Shown here in pieces: positions 8,044 to 15,942 of a DNA stretch of 41,824 bases (position 1 is its first letter; each line of letters starts with the position of its first letter). Below the pieces are notes generated by a model. The model had not been told where the DNA came from. It saw nothing but the letters and a program-made list of their open reading frames with translations, and made no database searches. Both the position numbers and the translations under genes were made by a program. Source of the stretch: an uncultured Anaerolineae bacterium (GTDB taxonomy: Bacteria > Chloroflexota > Anaerolineae > Aggregatilineales > UBA2796); the NCBI GenBank assembly GCA_938005675.1, contig CALKXH010000036.1, forward strand, positions 1-41,824. Direction: 5' to 3'.

Positions 8044-9051
8044 ATGTTCGGGCGCTTCATCGCGTGGCTGGGCGTCGGACGGGCGCGCTTCATCTTCGCT
8101 TTGTTGGCGATCACGGGCTTGCTCAGCCTGATGCTGAACGCCATCGAACCGCCTGAGGCGTGGATTCCGACCGCGCAGACGGCGTTGGCGGCGCTCTTCT
8201 TGGTGGGCGCGGCAGCCGCCGTGATCACGCGCTTCGACGGGCTAGAGCGCCGCCAAATCCTGATTTTGATCGCGCCCGCGCTCGGCGCGCTCATACTGGG
8301 CTTGTTCGTGCCGCAGTGGTTCGCCGCGTTAGCGGTCATCGCGGTCGGCTGGATCGCGGTGGCGCTGATCGCGGGGCGGGCGGGCGTCCGCCGCGAGTAT
8401 CAGCGCGCCATCAAGCATATGCGCAAGGGGCAGTACGAGCCCGCCATCGCCATTTTGAGCGATCTGATCAAGGCGGAGCCGCAGCAAGCTGAGCATCGGC
8501 GTTTTCGCGCCGATCTGTACCGCTTGGCGGGCAATTTGCGCAAAGCCAAAGCCGATTACGAAAAGGTTGCGGCGCTGATGCCGCAATCGGGCGTCGGCTA
8601 CAACGGCTTGGCGGAGGTCTACCTGCAAGAGGGCAACTACGAGCGCGCCTTTGAGTACGGCTTGAAGGCGCACGCCCTAGAGCCGCATCACTGGGCGACG
8701 GCGTACAATCTGGGCATGATCGCCGACCGCATGGGCAAGTGGACTGAGGCGATTGAGTACCTCAAGCGCGCTTTGGCGGCGAAGATGCCGGATAGTCGGC
8801 ATCGGCTGCTGAGCTACCTGTGGCTGCTGCGCGCTTATTCGTTCACGGGCGAGGAAGCAGGCGCGCGCGAGGCGCTCGCCGCCTTGCGGAGCGAGAAGCG
8901 CGGCTTGCGCGAGTGGCAGATCATCTTTGAGAGCGAGCAGGCGGCGATTTTGCGGCGCGTGCTGGGCGAGGATGTCGCTTTGGCGCAGGAGCTGGCGGAA
9001 TGCGATCAAGCTGCCGCCCTTGAGCGGGTGCGCGCTCGCAGCCGAGCCTGA
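8044..9051 (+). CDS. Membrane-anchored TPR protein
   Basis: A 335-residue protein. Four hydrophobic helices at about residues 16-36, 43-63, 72-90 and 93-112 form a membrane anchor. A basic connector (AGVRREYQRAIKHMRKGQY) follows, then three to four tetratricopeptide repeats at about 118-260, for example YNGLAEVYLQEGNYERAFEY and AYNLGMIADRMGKWTEAIEY. The C-terminus is helical. TPR domains scaffold protein contacts, and the topology suggests a cytoplasmic repeat face. No enzymatic motif is visible and the partner is unknown. Cotranscription with the upstream acetyltransferase is likely from the 1-nt gap. Confidence 0.75.
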   Translation: MFGRFIAWLGVGRARFIFALLAITGLLSLMLNAIEPPEAWIPTAQTALAALFLVGAAAAVITRFDGLERRQILILIAPALGALILGLFVPQWFAALAVIAVGWIAVALIAGRAGVRREYQRAIKHMRKGQYEPAIAILSDLIKAEPQQAEHRRFRADLYRLAGNLRKAKADYEKVAALMPQSGVGYNGLAEVYLQEGNYERAFEYGLKAHALEPHHWATAYNLGMIADRMGKWTEAIEYLKRALAAKMPDSRHRLLSYLWLLRAYSFTGEEAGAREALAALRSEKRGLREWQIIFESEQAAILRRVLGEDVALAQELAECDQAAALERVRARSRA

Positions 9052-9074
9052 GCGCCGCGCCGACTGGACGATCT

Positions 9075-9090
9075 TTCAAGAAATTTTGAA
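9075..9090. promoter_or_regulatory. Palindrome upstream of the sdh promoter (candidate operator)
   Basis: TTCAA and TTGAA form an inverted repeat around a 6-nt AT-rich centre, about 30 bp upstream of the sdh -10 box. The site lies in the 142-bp gap after the TPR gene and is more AT-rich than its surroundings. The location suits an activator or repressor site; no regulator is identified. Confidence 0.3.
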
Positions 9091-9117
9091 CGAAACGCGT
9101 GCATTTTTGGCGCAACT

Positions 9118-9126
9118 TGCTATACT
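9118..9126 (+). promoter_or_regulatory. Extended -10 promoter of the succinate dehydrogenase operon
   Basis: TGCTATACT matches the extended -10 form used repeatedly here. Initiation near 9133 would give a 5' leader of about 60 nt before sdhCD. The -35 region is weak. Confidence 0.6.
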
Positions 9127-9163
9127 CTTCTCATGTATCTAAGACTTCCCGTATAGATCGTGT

Positions 9164-9179
9164 TCCCTAAGGCTAGGGA
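9164..9179 (+). promoter_or_regulatory. Hairpin covering the sdhCD Shine-Dalgarno sequence
   Basis: TCCCTA (9164-9169), loop AGGC, TAGGGA (9174-9179) gives a perfect 6-bp stem. Its 3' arm includes most of the Shine-Dalgarno GGGAGG (9176-9181). A smaller alternative pairing, GAGG-CAA-CCTC, lies just downstream. Either fold would limit ribosome access to the operon's first gene. Confidence 0.4.
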
Positions 9180-9193
9180 GGCAACCTCACTTT

Positions 9194-10237
9194 ATGACTT
9201 CTTTAGTTCTCACCATCACCGAAACGCTGCGCTATCGCGGCAAGTTGGGTCAGTGGGCATGGGTGCTGCATCGAGTCTCCGGATTTGGGACGGTCGTGTT
9301 CTTGATCATGCATGTGATCGACACCTCCTGGGCGACCTTCTACCCAGAGCTGTACGCTAAAGCCGTCGCCGCCTACAAGACGCCGCTCTTCACAGTGGGC
9401 GAATTTGTTTTGGTAGCGCTCGTGATCTACCACGCCCTGAACGGCTTCCGCATCGCGCTCTTCGATTACCGTCCGCAGTGGTGGCGGCGGCAGGAGGACG
9501 CCGCGAAGTTGGTGCTGCTGGGCACCTTGGTGCTGCTCGTGCCGACCTTCTTCATCATGGCGGGGCATGTGGTCAATTATTACAACGAGCGCGTCAGCGT
9601 CTTCGATCTGGGCTTGGAGAGCGTGGTCGAGGCGACGGCGCCCTTCGCCGTCGGCACGGTCGTGGTGCTGGGCTTGGCGCTGATCGTCTCGGCGGGCGCT
9701 TCCGTCATCCCAAGCCTGAACGCGCCCAAGAAACGCCTGAAGGGCAGCAAGATGGAGACCTTCATGTGGTCGTTCATGCGCATCAGCGGCATTTTGATCA
9801 TCCCGCTGGTCTTCGGGCATTTGGCGATGATGCACGTCATTCAGGGCGTCTTCGATATCACGCGCGTGGGGCACGTGCCGATCTTCACCAATTTGGGTCC
9901 GAACATGGCAGACACGCTGACCGCCGTGAATTTCGTGCGCCTGCGTTGGGATACCATGCTGGCGGGCGTGTACATCTGGCGCATTTACGATATCCTGCTG
10001 CTGTTCTTGGTGACGCTGCACGGCTTCAACGGCGTGCGCTACATCATCAACGATTACATCCACGGACGCTTGCTGAACCGCGCGCTGCGCCTCGCCTCAG
10101 CTGGCACGATGATCGGCGTGATTGTGGTCGGCGCCTTGGCGATCCTGCAGAGCGTGCCCGCCACCACCGCGGAGATGCTCAGCCAGACTTCTCAAGTTAT
10201 CGAGGTAAATGCCGATTCAGACGTCCTTGGGCGATAA
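9194..10237 (+). CDS. sdhCD: Succinate dehydrogenase membrane anchor, fused SdhC-SdhD cytochrome b
   Basis: A 347-residue hydrophobic protein made of two homologous halves. The first (about 20-165) has WVLHRVSGFGTVVFLIMHVI and VIYHALNGFRIALFD, typical of SdhC with a candidate haem ligand. The second (about 185-320) has FMRISGILIIPLVFGHLAMM and LHGFNGVRYIINDY, typical of SdhD with its own candidate haem His and quinone-site Asp-Tyr. About six membrane helices are expected in total. The polar linker near residues 175-190 joins the halves in one uninterrupted frame. SdhC and SdhD are usually separate 110-130-residue proteins, so this is a fusion or a long single-subunit anchor. It docks SdhAB to the membrane and passes electrons to quinone. 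sdhA starts 36 nt downstream. Confidence 0.88.
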   Translation: MTSLVLTITETLRYRGKLGQWAWVLHRVSGFGTVVFLIMHVIDTSWATFYPELYAKAVAAYKTPLFTVGEFVLVALVIYHALNGFRIALFDYRPQWWRRQEDAAKLVLLGTLVLLVPTFFIMAGHVVNYYNERVSVFDLGLESVVEATAPFAVGTVVVLGLALIVSAGASVIPSLNAPKKRLKGSKMETFMWSFMRISGILIIPLVFGHLAMMHVIQGVFDITRVGHVPIFTNLGPNMADTLTAVNFVRLRWDTMLAGVYIWRIYDILLLFLVTLHGFNGVRYIINDYIHGRLLNRALRLASAGTMIGVIVVGALAILQSVPATTAEMLSQTSQVIEVNADSDVLGR

Positions 10238-10273
10238 TGTGAGCGACGAACTGTTAGGAATGTGAAGGGGAGT

Positions 10274-12055
10274 ATGATCACACACCAATTCGATACGATT
10301 ATCTTGGGCGCCGGCGGCGCCGGCTTGATGGCAGCGCTCTACGCCTCGCGCAGCGTGAAAGTGGCTGTCATCAGCAAGCTATATCCGACGCGCTCTCACA
10401 CGGGCGCGGCGCTGGGCGGCATCGGCGCGGCGCTGGGCAACGAGGAAGAGGATCACTGGGAGTGGCACGCCTTCGATACCGTCAAGGGCGGCGACTATTT
10501 GACCGATCAGGACGCGGCTGAGATTCTCGCCCGCGAGGCGATTGAGGCGGTCATCGAGCTGGAGCACATGGGCTTGCCCTTCGACCGCACTAAAGATGGC
10601 AAGATCGCCCAGCGGCGCTTTGGCGGTCACACCAACAACGTGACCGGCAAGCCCGTCCGCCGCGCCTGCCACGCCGCCGACCGCACCGGTCACATGATCT
10701 TGCAGACGCTCTACCAGCAGTGCATCAAGAACAACGTGACTTTCTTCGACGAGTTCCACGTGGTGGACTTGATCATGAACGGCGATCTGCCCGCCGGCGC
10801 GGTAGCCGTCTGCCTGCGCGATGGCTCGCTGCATCTCTTCCACGCCAAGGCGATTGTCTTCGCCACCGGCGGCTGGGGCAAGTGCTGGGAGGTGACCAGC
10901 AACGCTCACAGCATGACCGGCGACGGCGCTGCCATCACTTTCCGCAACGGCATCCCGCTGGAGGATATGGAGTTCTTCCAGTTCCACCCGACCGGCTTGT
11001 ACCCGACTGGCTTCCTGATCACTGAGGGCGTGCGCGGCGAGGGCGGCGTGCTGATCAACGGGCGCGGCGAGCGCTTCATGGAGCGCTACGCCCCCAAAGT
11101 CAAGGATTTGGCGAGCCGCGACGTGATCTCGCGCGCCATCGCCATCGAGCTGCGCGAAGGGCGCGGCATCAAGGGCAAGCGCTACCTGCACCTCGACCTG
11201 ACCCCGGAGACCGTCCGCCGCTACAAGGCGGAGGCGGGCGAGAACGCCGACCACTACACGCCTCACTACATCGAGACCAAACTGGCGGAGACCTGCGATC
11301 AGGGGCGCACCTACGCCGGCATCGACCCGATCACCGAGCCGCTGCCCATCCAGCCGACCGCACACTACGCCATGGGCGGCATCCCGACCAATAACGACGC
11401 CGAAGTGATCGCCGATAGCACCAATCGCGTCATCCCCGGCTTGTACGCCGCCGGCGAGTGCGCCTGCGTCAGCGTGCATGGCGCCAATCGGCTCGGCACC
11501 AACTCGCTGGTCGACTTGATCGTGTTCGGTCGGCGGGCGGGCTTGCGCGCCGCTGAGTACTCGCGCGGCGCCACTTTCGTGCCGCTGCCCAGCGACGCCG
11601 GTCGCAAGATCGAGAGCGAACTCAACCGCATCCGCACCGCCAACGGCAGCACTAAGCCATACGTCCTGCGCAAGAAGATGCAATCTACCATGCAGGACTT
11701 GGTCGGCGTCTTCCGCAACGGCAAGGATATGCAAAAAGCGCTGGATACCATGCGCGAGCTGCGCCGCGAGTTCGCCACCAACATCGGCATCGATGACCGC
11801 GGCAGCACCTTCAACACCGACGTGCTGGAGACCTGGGAGCTGGGCTGCTTGCTGGAGCTGGCGGAAGTCACGGCCTTCTCCGCCTTGAACCGCACCGAGA
11901 GCCGCGGCGCGCACGCCCGCGAAGACTACGAGCAGCGCGACGATCAGAACTGGCTCAAGCACACCATGGTCTACCGCGAGGGCGAGGAAGGCTTGCGCGT
12001 GGACTACAAGCCGGTCGTGATCACGCAGTATCAGCCCAAAGAGCGCGTTTACTAG
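10274..12055 (+). CDS. sdhA: Succinate dehydrogenase flavoprotein subunit SdhA
   Basis: 593 residues, the normal length. [16 protein letters not shown] binds [14 protein letters not shown] contains the His expected to carry covalent FAD. Catalytic-site segments are present: [33 protein letters not shown] and [13 protein letters not shown]. The Gln of the usual AQGGI motif is Leu here (ALGGI). The subunit oxidises succinate to fumarate and passes electrons to SdhB. ATG 10274 gives the family's typical N-terminus ([10 protein letters not shown]); GTG 10262 is an in-frame alternative with a poorer fit. The gene sits between the fused anchor and sdhB in one operon. A long antisense open frame across it is a codon-bias artefact. 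Confidence 0.97.
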   Translation: MITHQFDTIILGAGGAGLMAALYASRSVKVAVISKLYPTRSHTGAALGGIGAALGNEEEDHWEWHAFDTVKGGDYLTDQDAAEILAREAIEAVIELEHMGLPFDRTKDGKIAQRRFGGHTNNVTGKPVRRACHAADRTGHMILQTLYQQCIKNNVTFFDEFHVVDLIMNGDLPAGAVAVCLRDGSLHLFHAKAIVFATGGWGKCWEVTSNAHSMTGDGAAITFRNGIPLEDMEFFQFHPTGLYPTGFLITEGVRGEGGVLINGRGERFMERYAPKVKDLASRDVISRAIAIELREGRGIKGKRYLHLDLTPETVRRYKAEAGENADHYTPHYIETKLAETCDQGRTYAGIDPITEPLPIQPTAHYAMGGIPTNNDAEVIADSTNRVIPGLYAAGECACVSVHGANRLGTNSLVDLIVFGRRAGLRAAEYSRGATFVPLPSDAGRKIESELNRIRTANGSTKPYVLRKKMQSTMQDLVGVFRNGKDMQKALDTMRELRREFATNIGIDDRGSTFNTDVLETWELGCLLELAEVTAFSALNRTESRGAHAREDYEQRDDQNWLKHTMVYREGEEGLRVDYKPVVITQYQPKERVY

Positions 12056-12066
12056 TTCGCAGGGCT

Positions 12067-12096
12067 CAGTGAGCAGGGCGCCCGCCTTGCTCACTG
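12067..12096 (+). promoter_or_regulatory. Intercistronic hairpin between sdhA and sdhB
   Basis: CAGTGAGCA and TGCTCACTG form a perfect 9-bp stem, with a further GC-rich inner part, and no T-run follows. It could stabilise or process the mRNA, or reduce read-through into sdhB. Confidence 0.5.
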
Positions 12097-12121
12097 CGCG
12101 CCTTGAAAGGATTTAACCGCC

Positions 12122-12853
12122 GTGGAAGCCACTATTCGCATTCGCCGCTTCAATCCGGAAAAAGATAAGAAGCCCTACTGGGCGACCTACACCCTCAAAG
12201 ACTGCGAACCGACCAATCGCCTGCTGGAGCTGCTCCATCGCATCAAGTGGGAGATCGACGGCACCCTGACCTTGCGCCGCTCCTGCGCGCAGGGCATTTG
12301 CGGCTCGGATGCCATGCGCATCAACGGGCGCAATCGGCTCGCCTGCAAAGTCCTGCTCCAAGAGTTCGGCGAGAATCCCAAGATTCAAGTCGAGCCGATC
12401 CTCGGGCTGCCCGTCATCAAGGACTTGGTGGTGGATATGGAGCCGTTCTTCGCCCACTACCGCGCCGTGATGCCCTACTTGGTCAACGAGACGCCGCCGC
12501 CCATCGGACCCGATGGCAAGCCGCGCGAGCGTCTGCAGAGCATCGAGGCGCGCGAGCGCTTTGACGATACCACCAAGTGCATCCTGTGCGCCGCCTGCAC
12601 CACCAGCTGCCCCAGCTTCTGGGCGAACGGCGACTACGTCGGACCGGCGGCAATTGTGCAGGCGCATCGCTTCATCTTCGACGACCGCGATCAGCTCCTG
12701 CAGGAGCGCCTCGACGTCCTCGCCGATCCGGATGGCGTCTGGCGTTGCCGCACCATCTACAACTGCACCCCGGCTTGTCCGCGCGGCATCGAGGTCACGC
12801 GCGCCATCGGCGAGGTCAAGCGAGCCATCCAAGCCGGCAAGCGCGACTACTGA
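12122..12853 (+). CDS. sdhB: Succinate dehydrogenase iron-sulfur subunit SdhB
   Basis: 243 residues starting at GTG 12122, with AAAGG 11 nt upstream. The plant-type ferredoxin domain carries SCAQGICGSDAM...LAC near residues 58-80. The third 2Fe-2S ligand is Asp instead of Cys, a substitution also known from E. coli SdhB. The C-terminal domain has CILCAACTTSCP for the 4Fe-4S cluster and YNCTPACPRGI for the 3Fe-4S cluster. SCPSFWANGDYVGP includes a Trp at the position involved in quinone binding in E. coli. The subunit wires SdhA to the membrane anchor. Confidence 0.97.
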   Translation: MEATIRIRRFNPEKDKKPYWATYTLKDCEPTNRLLELLHRIKWEIDGTLTLRRSCAQGICGSDAMRINGRNRLACKVLLQEFGENPKIQVEPILGLPVIKDLVVDMEPFFAHYRAVMPYLVNETPPPIGPDGKPRERLQSIEARERFDDTTKCILCAACTTSCPSFWANGDYVGPAAIVQAHRFIFDDRDQLLQERLDVLADPDGVWRCRTIYNCTPACPRGIEVTRAIGEVKRAIQAGKRDY

Positions 12854-12866
12854 GTCTCAACTCGCA

Positions 12867-12894
12867 GGGCGGATGGCGTCCGAGTCATCCGCCC
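12867..12894 (+). terminator. Hairpin after sdhB (T-less terminator or processing site)
   Basis: GGGCGGATG (12867-12875) pairs perfectly with CATCCGCCC (12886-12894) around a 10-nt loop. No T-run follows, and the glycosyltransferase begins only 16 nt later, so it may act as a partial terminator or a 3'-end stabiliser of the sdh transcript. Confidence 0.5.
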
Positions 12895-12910
12895 GCCCTG
12901 AAGGTGCTCC

Positions 12911-14146
12911 GTGCGCGACCCAATCGCCGTGATCCTCGCCGCTGAATCGAGCGCGCTTGGGCAACCCTTGCCCGCCGAGGCGCTCTGCTCACAGGTGCGG
13001 CGCGTGGCGCTCTTCACGGAGGCGTTCTTGCCCAAAGTCGATGGCGTCTCGCGCACTGCCCTGCTGACCATACGCCATTTACAGCGCAGTGGGCGCGCGC
13101 TGATCGTCTTCGCGCCCTATCCCGCCCCTGAGCAGATCGAAGGCACGCCGATCTACCGCGTGCCTTCGTTGTGGTTGCCCAGCTACCCCGAGACGCGCGT
13201 CGCGCTGCTGTGGCTGCCGATTTGGCAGCGTTTGCGGCGCTTTCAGCCCGATCTGATCCATCTGTTCAGCCCGTTCACGCTCGGTTTGATGGGCATGTTG
13301 GGCGGCGGCGCGCTGGGCGTGCCGCTGGTGGCGAACTATCAAACCGATCTGCCCGGTTATGCGCACAGCTACGGCGCGCCGCACCTCGCGCCGCTCTTCA
13401 AGGCGATCTTGCGCTACATCCACAACGGCTGCACGCTGACTTTAGCGCCCACGCCGATCATCGCGGCGCAGTTGCGGACGTGGCGCTTCAAACGGGTGCG
13501 CTTGTGGGGGCGCGGCGTGGATACCGCGCGCTTCACGCCGTCGCGCCGCTCGGCGGCGTGGCAGGAGCGCCTGCGCAACGGGCGTGCGGAGGCGCTGGGC
13601 GTCGCTCTGTACGTCGGGCGCATGGCGCGCGAGAAACACCTTGAAGCGCTGCGGGAGGTAGCGGCTGATCCCGCCATAGCCCTGACCTTGATCGGCGACG
13701 GGCAACATTTGCCGCAAGTCAAGCAGGTTTTGTGCGAGGGGGGCAGGTCGGCGCATTTCATCGGGCATCTGCTGGGCGACGATCTGGCTGATGCCTACGC
13801 CGCCGCCGATGTGTTCGTCTTCCCCGCCGTGCGCGAGACCTTCGGGCAGGTCATTCTGGAGGCGATGGCGAGCGGTCTGCCCGTGATCGCCGCCGATCAG
13901 GGCGGCTCGGCGGCGCTGGTGCAGCACGGGCAGACGGGTTTCCTTGTGGCAGCGCACGACGCTGAGGCGTTCCGCCAACGGACGCGCCAATTGCTGACCG
14001 ACTCAGCTTTGCGTCGGCGGATGAGCCTCGCCGCGCGCGCCTACGCGGAGGGGCGCGCTTGGTCGGCGGTGATGAGCGACCTCGAAGGCTACTACAGCGA
14101 GGCGATCCGCCTGCAGCGGCGTTGGCTCAGGGCGCGCCGATGCTGA
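12911..14146 (+). CDS. Family 4 glycosyltransferase (GT-B fold, MgtA/SqdX-like)
   Basis: 411 residues from GTG 12911, with GAAGGTG just upstream. VALFTEAFLPKVDGVSRT at about residues 33-50 and the segment near 122-150 (VPLVANYQTDLPGYAHSYG) resemble GDP-mannose-dependent alpha-mannosyltransferases and the sulfoquinovosyltransferase SqdX. The C-terminal nucleotide-sugar domain has VGRMAREKHLEAL, LIGDGQ, and the E-x7-E signature in ETFGQVILEAMASGLPV near 310-326. The enzyme probably glycosylates a membrane lipid or envelope glycan at the cytoplasmic face; donor and acceptor are not determined. It follows sdhB by 57 bp, so partial cotranscription with the sdh operon is possible. Confidence 0.87.
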   Translation: MRDPIAVILAAESSALGQPLPAEALCSQVRRVALFTEAFLPKVDGVSRTALLTIRHLQRSGRALIVFAPYPAPEQIEGTPIYRVPSLWLPSYPETRVALLWLPIWQRLRRFQPDLIHLFSPFTLGLMGMLGGGALGVPLVANYQTDLPGYAHSYGAPHLAPLFKAILRYIHNGCTLTLAPTPIIAAQLRTWRFKRVRLWGRGVDTARFTPSRRSAAWQERLRNGRAEALGVALYVGRMAREKHLEALREVAADPAIALTLIGDGQHLPQVKQVLCEGGRSAHFIGHLLGDDLADAYAAADVFVFPAVRETFGQVILEAMASGLPVIAADQGGSAALVQHGQTGFLVAAHDAEAFRQRTRQLLTDSALRRRMSLAARAYAEGRAWSAVMSDLEGYYSEAIRLQRRWLRARRC

Positions 14147-14286
14147 GGCGTTACGGCGAGGGTTGCTTCTACCTCGGATGCCTTGCGCCGCTCGGCTTCG
14201 GCGCGTTGGCGCTCTGGATTCTGGCTGAGGGCGCTCGGCGCGCTGTCCAGCGCGCTTTGAGGCGCTTGCTCAGCCGTCGCCCATGA
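14140..14286 (+). CDS. Small single-helix membrane protein (putative)
   Basis: A 48-residue frame whose ATG overlaps the glycosyltransferase stop (ATGCTGA). The product starts with MLRRYGEGCFYLGCLAPLGF, continues as one hydrophobic helix to about residue 30, and ends in a strongly basic amphipathic tail (RRAVQRALRRLLSRR). The last 17 nt overlap the 3' end of the convergent VWA gene. No homologue is recognised. The overlap arrangement and membrane-like composition argue for a real coupled gene, but a chance frame in GC-rich DNA is not excluded. Confidence 0.4.
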   Translation: MLRRYGEGCFYLGCLAPLGFGALALWILAEGARRAVQRALRRLLSRRP

Positions 14287-15658
14287 TTCGGTCAATCGCC
14301 TCGACCAGTTGCGCCATGTTCGCCACTTGGTAGACGCCCGTGGCGAGCGGCGCGTACGCCAACATATCGCTATCGCCCGTCCCCCATTGGTATTGCGGCT
14401 CAGGGTTGAACCACAGCACGCGCCGCGCGCGCCGTCGCAGCTCAGCGGCGAGGTCGAGGCGCGGATCGTTGTAGTTATTGCGCCCGTCGCCCAGCAGGAT
14501 GACCGTAGTGCGGCTATCGATGGCGTCTAGCTTATCGTTGAAGAGCGTTTGCAGGCTGCGACCGAGATCGGTGTTATAGGAGCCGGGCGGATGCGCGTAC
14601 AAGACCTCTTGGACGGCGGCTTCGGGGCGCATTGCCTTGAAGTAATCGCTGATCTCGTGCAGGTCGCTGATGAAGATGAAGCTGCGCGCCTTCGCCACTT
14701 GATCTTGCAGCTCGTAGATCAGGGTGAGCATGAACTCGGCGCAGTAGCGCATCGAGGTGGAGATATCGCAGATCAGGGCGAGGCGCGGCTTCAGGCTGCG
14801 CTTGCGGAATTGCAGCTCGATGGGCGTGCCGCCGTAGCGCAGGTTGTGGCGGAGCGTGCTTTTGGGGTCTAGCACGCCGTCGTTGGCGCGGCGCTGGCGC
14901 AGGGCGGCGCGGCTGCGCAGCCTAGCGGCAAGGCGCTTGACCTCATCGCGCAGCGCTTCGGCTTCTTCTTGGCTCAGCGCGCGGAAGGGCGTGTGCATCA
15001 AATCTTGGGCGTCGGGCTTTTCGGGCGGATTCTCGCCCATGTTGCGAGCGATAGTGCTGCCGATGAAGCGCTCGATCTGCTCGCGGAGCGCCTCGCCGTT
15101 GGCGCGCAGCATCGCCATGATTTCGTCGATGGCTTCTTCGCTCATGCCGGCTTCGCGCAGGGCTTCCTCCAGCTGATCGAGCAGCTCTTGAAGTTGATTC
15201 AAGCTCAGGGCGCGCAGCATCAGGCGCTGATAGTAGCCTTGTTCGGAGGGGCTCTCGGCGTTGGGCAAACCGACCTGTTGGGCAGCTTGCTCAAGGGCGC
15301 TTTGATCCATCGGGCGTCCGCGCATGAGCTGCTGGAGCAGCTGTTGGAGCGCCTGCGGATTGCCCGCCAGCGATTGGAGCGCCTGTTTGAGGGTCTGTTG
15401 TTGATCGGGGGTCAGTTCTTGCTCCATGTTGAACATGGGCGGCGCGGCGGTATCGAAGAAGAGGGGGAAGAAGTAGTCGAAAGTGGGCAGATCGGAGGCA
15501 TCCTTGACGAGCGTGGTGCGCAAAGCGGACTGAAAAATCCCGCGCTCGTAGACGCCCACTTGATCGATGGCGCGCAGGGCGTCGTAGCTCTCTGCCACGG
15601 AAATCCGCACCCCGGCGGCGCGCAGCGTCCGAATGAACTCGACCAATCGCTTGTCCAT
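14270..15658 (-). CDS. CoxE-like VWA-domain protein
   Basis: 462 residues. The N-terminal 250 residues are helical with a Gln-rich segment (about residues 80-125). The C-terminal VWA domain starts near residue 283 with RLALICDISTSM, a DxSxS MIDAS motif. It continues with SFIFISDLHEI, a Thr-containing loop near PPGSYNTDLG, and VILLGDGRNN. This is the CoxE/YehP-like group, which normally works with a MoxR-type AAA ATPase in metal insertion or complex maturation. No MoxR gene is present in this window, so the partner must be elsewhere or different. The gene converges with the glycosyltransferase unit and diverges from the FHA gene. Confidence 0.85.
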   Translation of the reverse strand: MDKRLVEFIRTLRAAGVRISVAESYDALRAIDQVGVYERGIFQSALRTTLVKDASDLPTFDYFFPLFFDTAAPPMFNMEQELTPDQQQTLKQALQSLAGNPQALQQLLQQLMRGRPMDQSALEQAAQQVGLPNAESPSEQGYYQRLMLRALSLNQLQELLDQLEEALREAGMSEEAIDEIMAMLRANGEALREQIERFIGSTIARNMGENPPEKPDAQDLMHTPFRALSQEEAEALRDEVKRLAARLRSRAALRQRRANDGVLDPKSTLRHNLRYGGTPIELQFRKRSLKPRLALICDISTSMRYCAEFMLTLIYELQDQVAKARSFIFISDLHEISDYFKAMRPEAAVQEVLYAHPPGSYNTDLGRSLQTLFNDKLDAIDSRTTVILLGDGRNNYNDPRLDLAAELRRRARRVLWFNPEPQYQWGTGDSDMLAYAPLATGVYQVANMAQLVEAIDRIMGDG

Positions 15659-15692
15659 AGCCAGCTATCCTCACGCTGAGACGGTATGGGTA

Positions 15693-15701
15693 ATTGTAGC
15701 A
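15693..15701 (-). promoter_or_regulatory. Extended -10 promoter of the VWA gene
   Basis: On the minus strand the site reads TGCTACAAT, about 35 nt upstream of ATG 15658. It matches the TGCTA-type extended -10 found throughout the window. Confidence 0.55.
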
Positions 15702-15828
15702 CATCCTCAGCCGAGCCCAAAGCCGCCTAGACAGGACAGGATTCTTGCCAAACGCCTCTGGATGTGTAACGATGGTATAACAAGCGGCGGGCGCGTTGTG
15801 CGAAGAGATATCGTTTCGATCAGCATAA

Positions 15829-15893
15829 ACCGAGCTTTTGAGGCATTTATGCAATCCCTTGACCGAGTTTTTCTCGTAACTTTTGTGAGGCAT
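15829..15893 (+). repeat. Short direct repeats in the divergent VWA/FHA intergenic region
   Basis: ACCGAGCTTTT (15829-15839) recurs as ACCGAGTTTTT (15862-15872). CTTTTGAGGCAT (15835-15846) recurs as CTTTTGTGAGGCAT (15880-15893), immediately before the FHA gene's -10 box. The 284-bp gap is clearly more AT-rich than its neighbours. The spacing suggests tandem protein-binding sites. Confidence 0.35.
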
Positions 15894-15901
15894 GGTAGAA
15901 T
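15893..15901 (+). promoter_or_regulatory. Extended -10 promoter of the first FHA gene
   Basis: TGGTAGAAT is an extended -10 with a TG-N lead. The start ATG 15943, with a good Shine-Dalgarno sequence, lies 41 nt downstream. It also makes the ATG at 15919 less likely. Confidence 0.45.
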
Positions 15902-15942
15902 CAAAATGAATTTTGTAAATGGTCGCCCAGCAAGGGGAGAGC

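Noticed and set aside
10379-12094. 571-codon open frame antisense to sdhA
   Set aside because: It lies entirely opposite a gene with all catalytic motifs; the product is low-complexity Ala/Gly/Asp/Val/Leu without known motifs. Long antisense frames are expected at this GC content.
12067-12096. Full intrinsic terminator between sdhA and sdhB
   Set aside because: No T-run, and sdhB must be expressed with sdhA; listed as an intercistronic hairpin instead.
15859-15864. TTGACC as -35 of the FHA promoter
   Set aside because: It lies 31 bp from the -10 box, far beyond the usual 16-18 bp.
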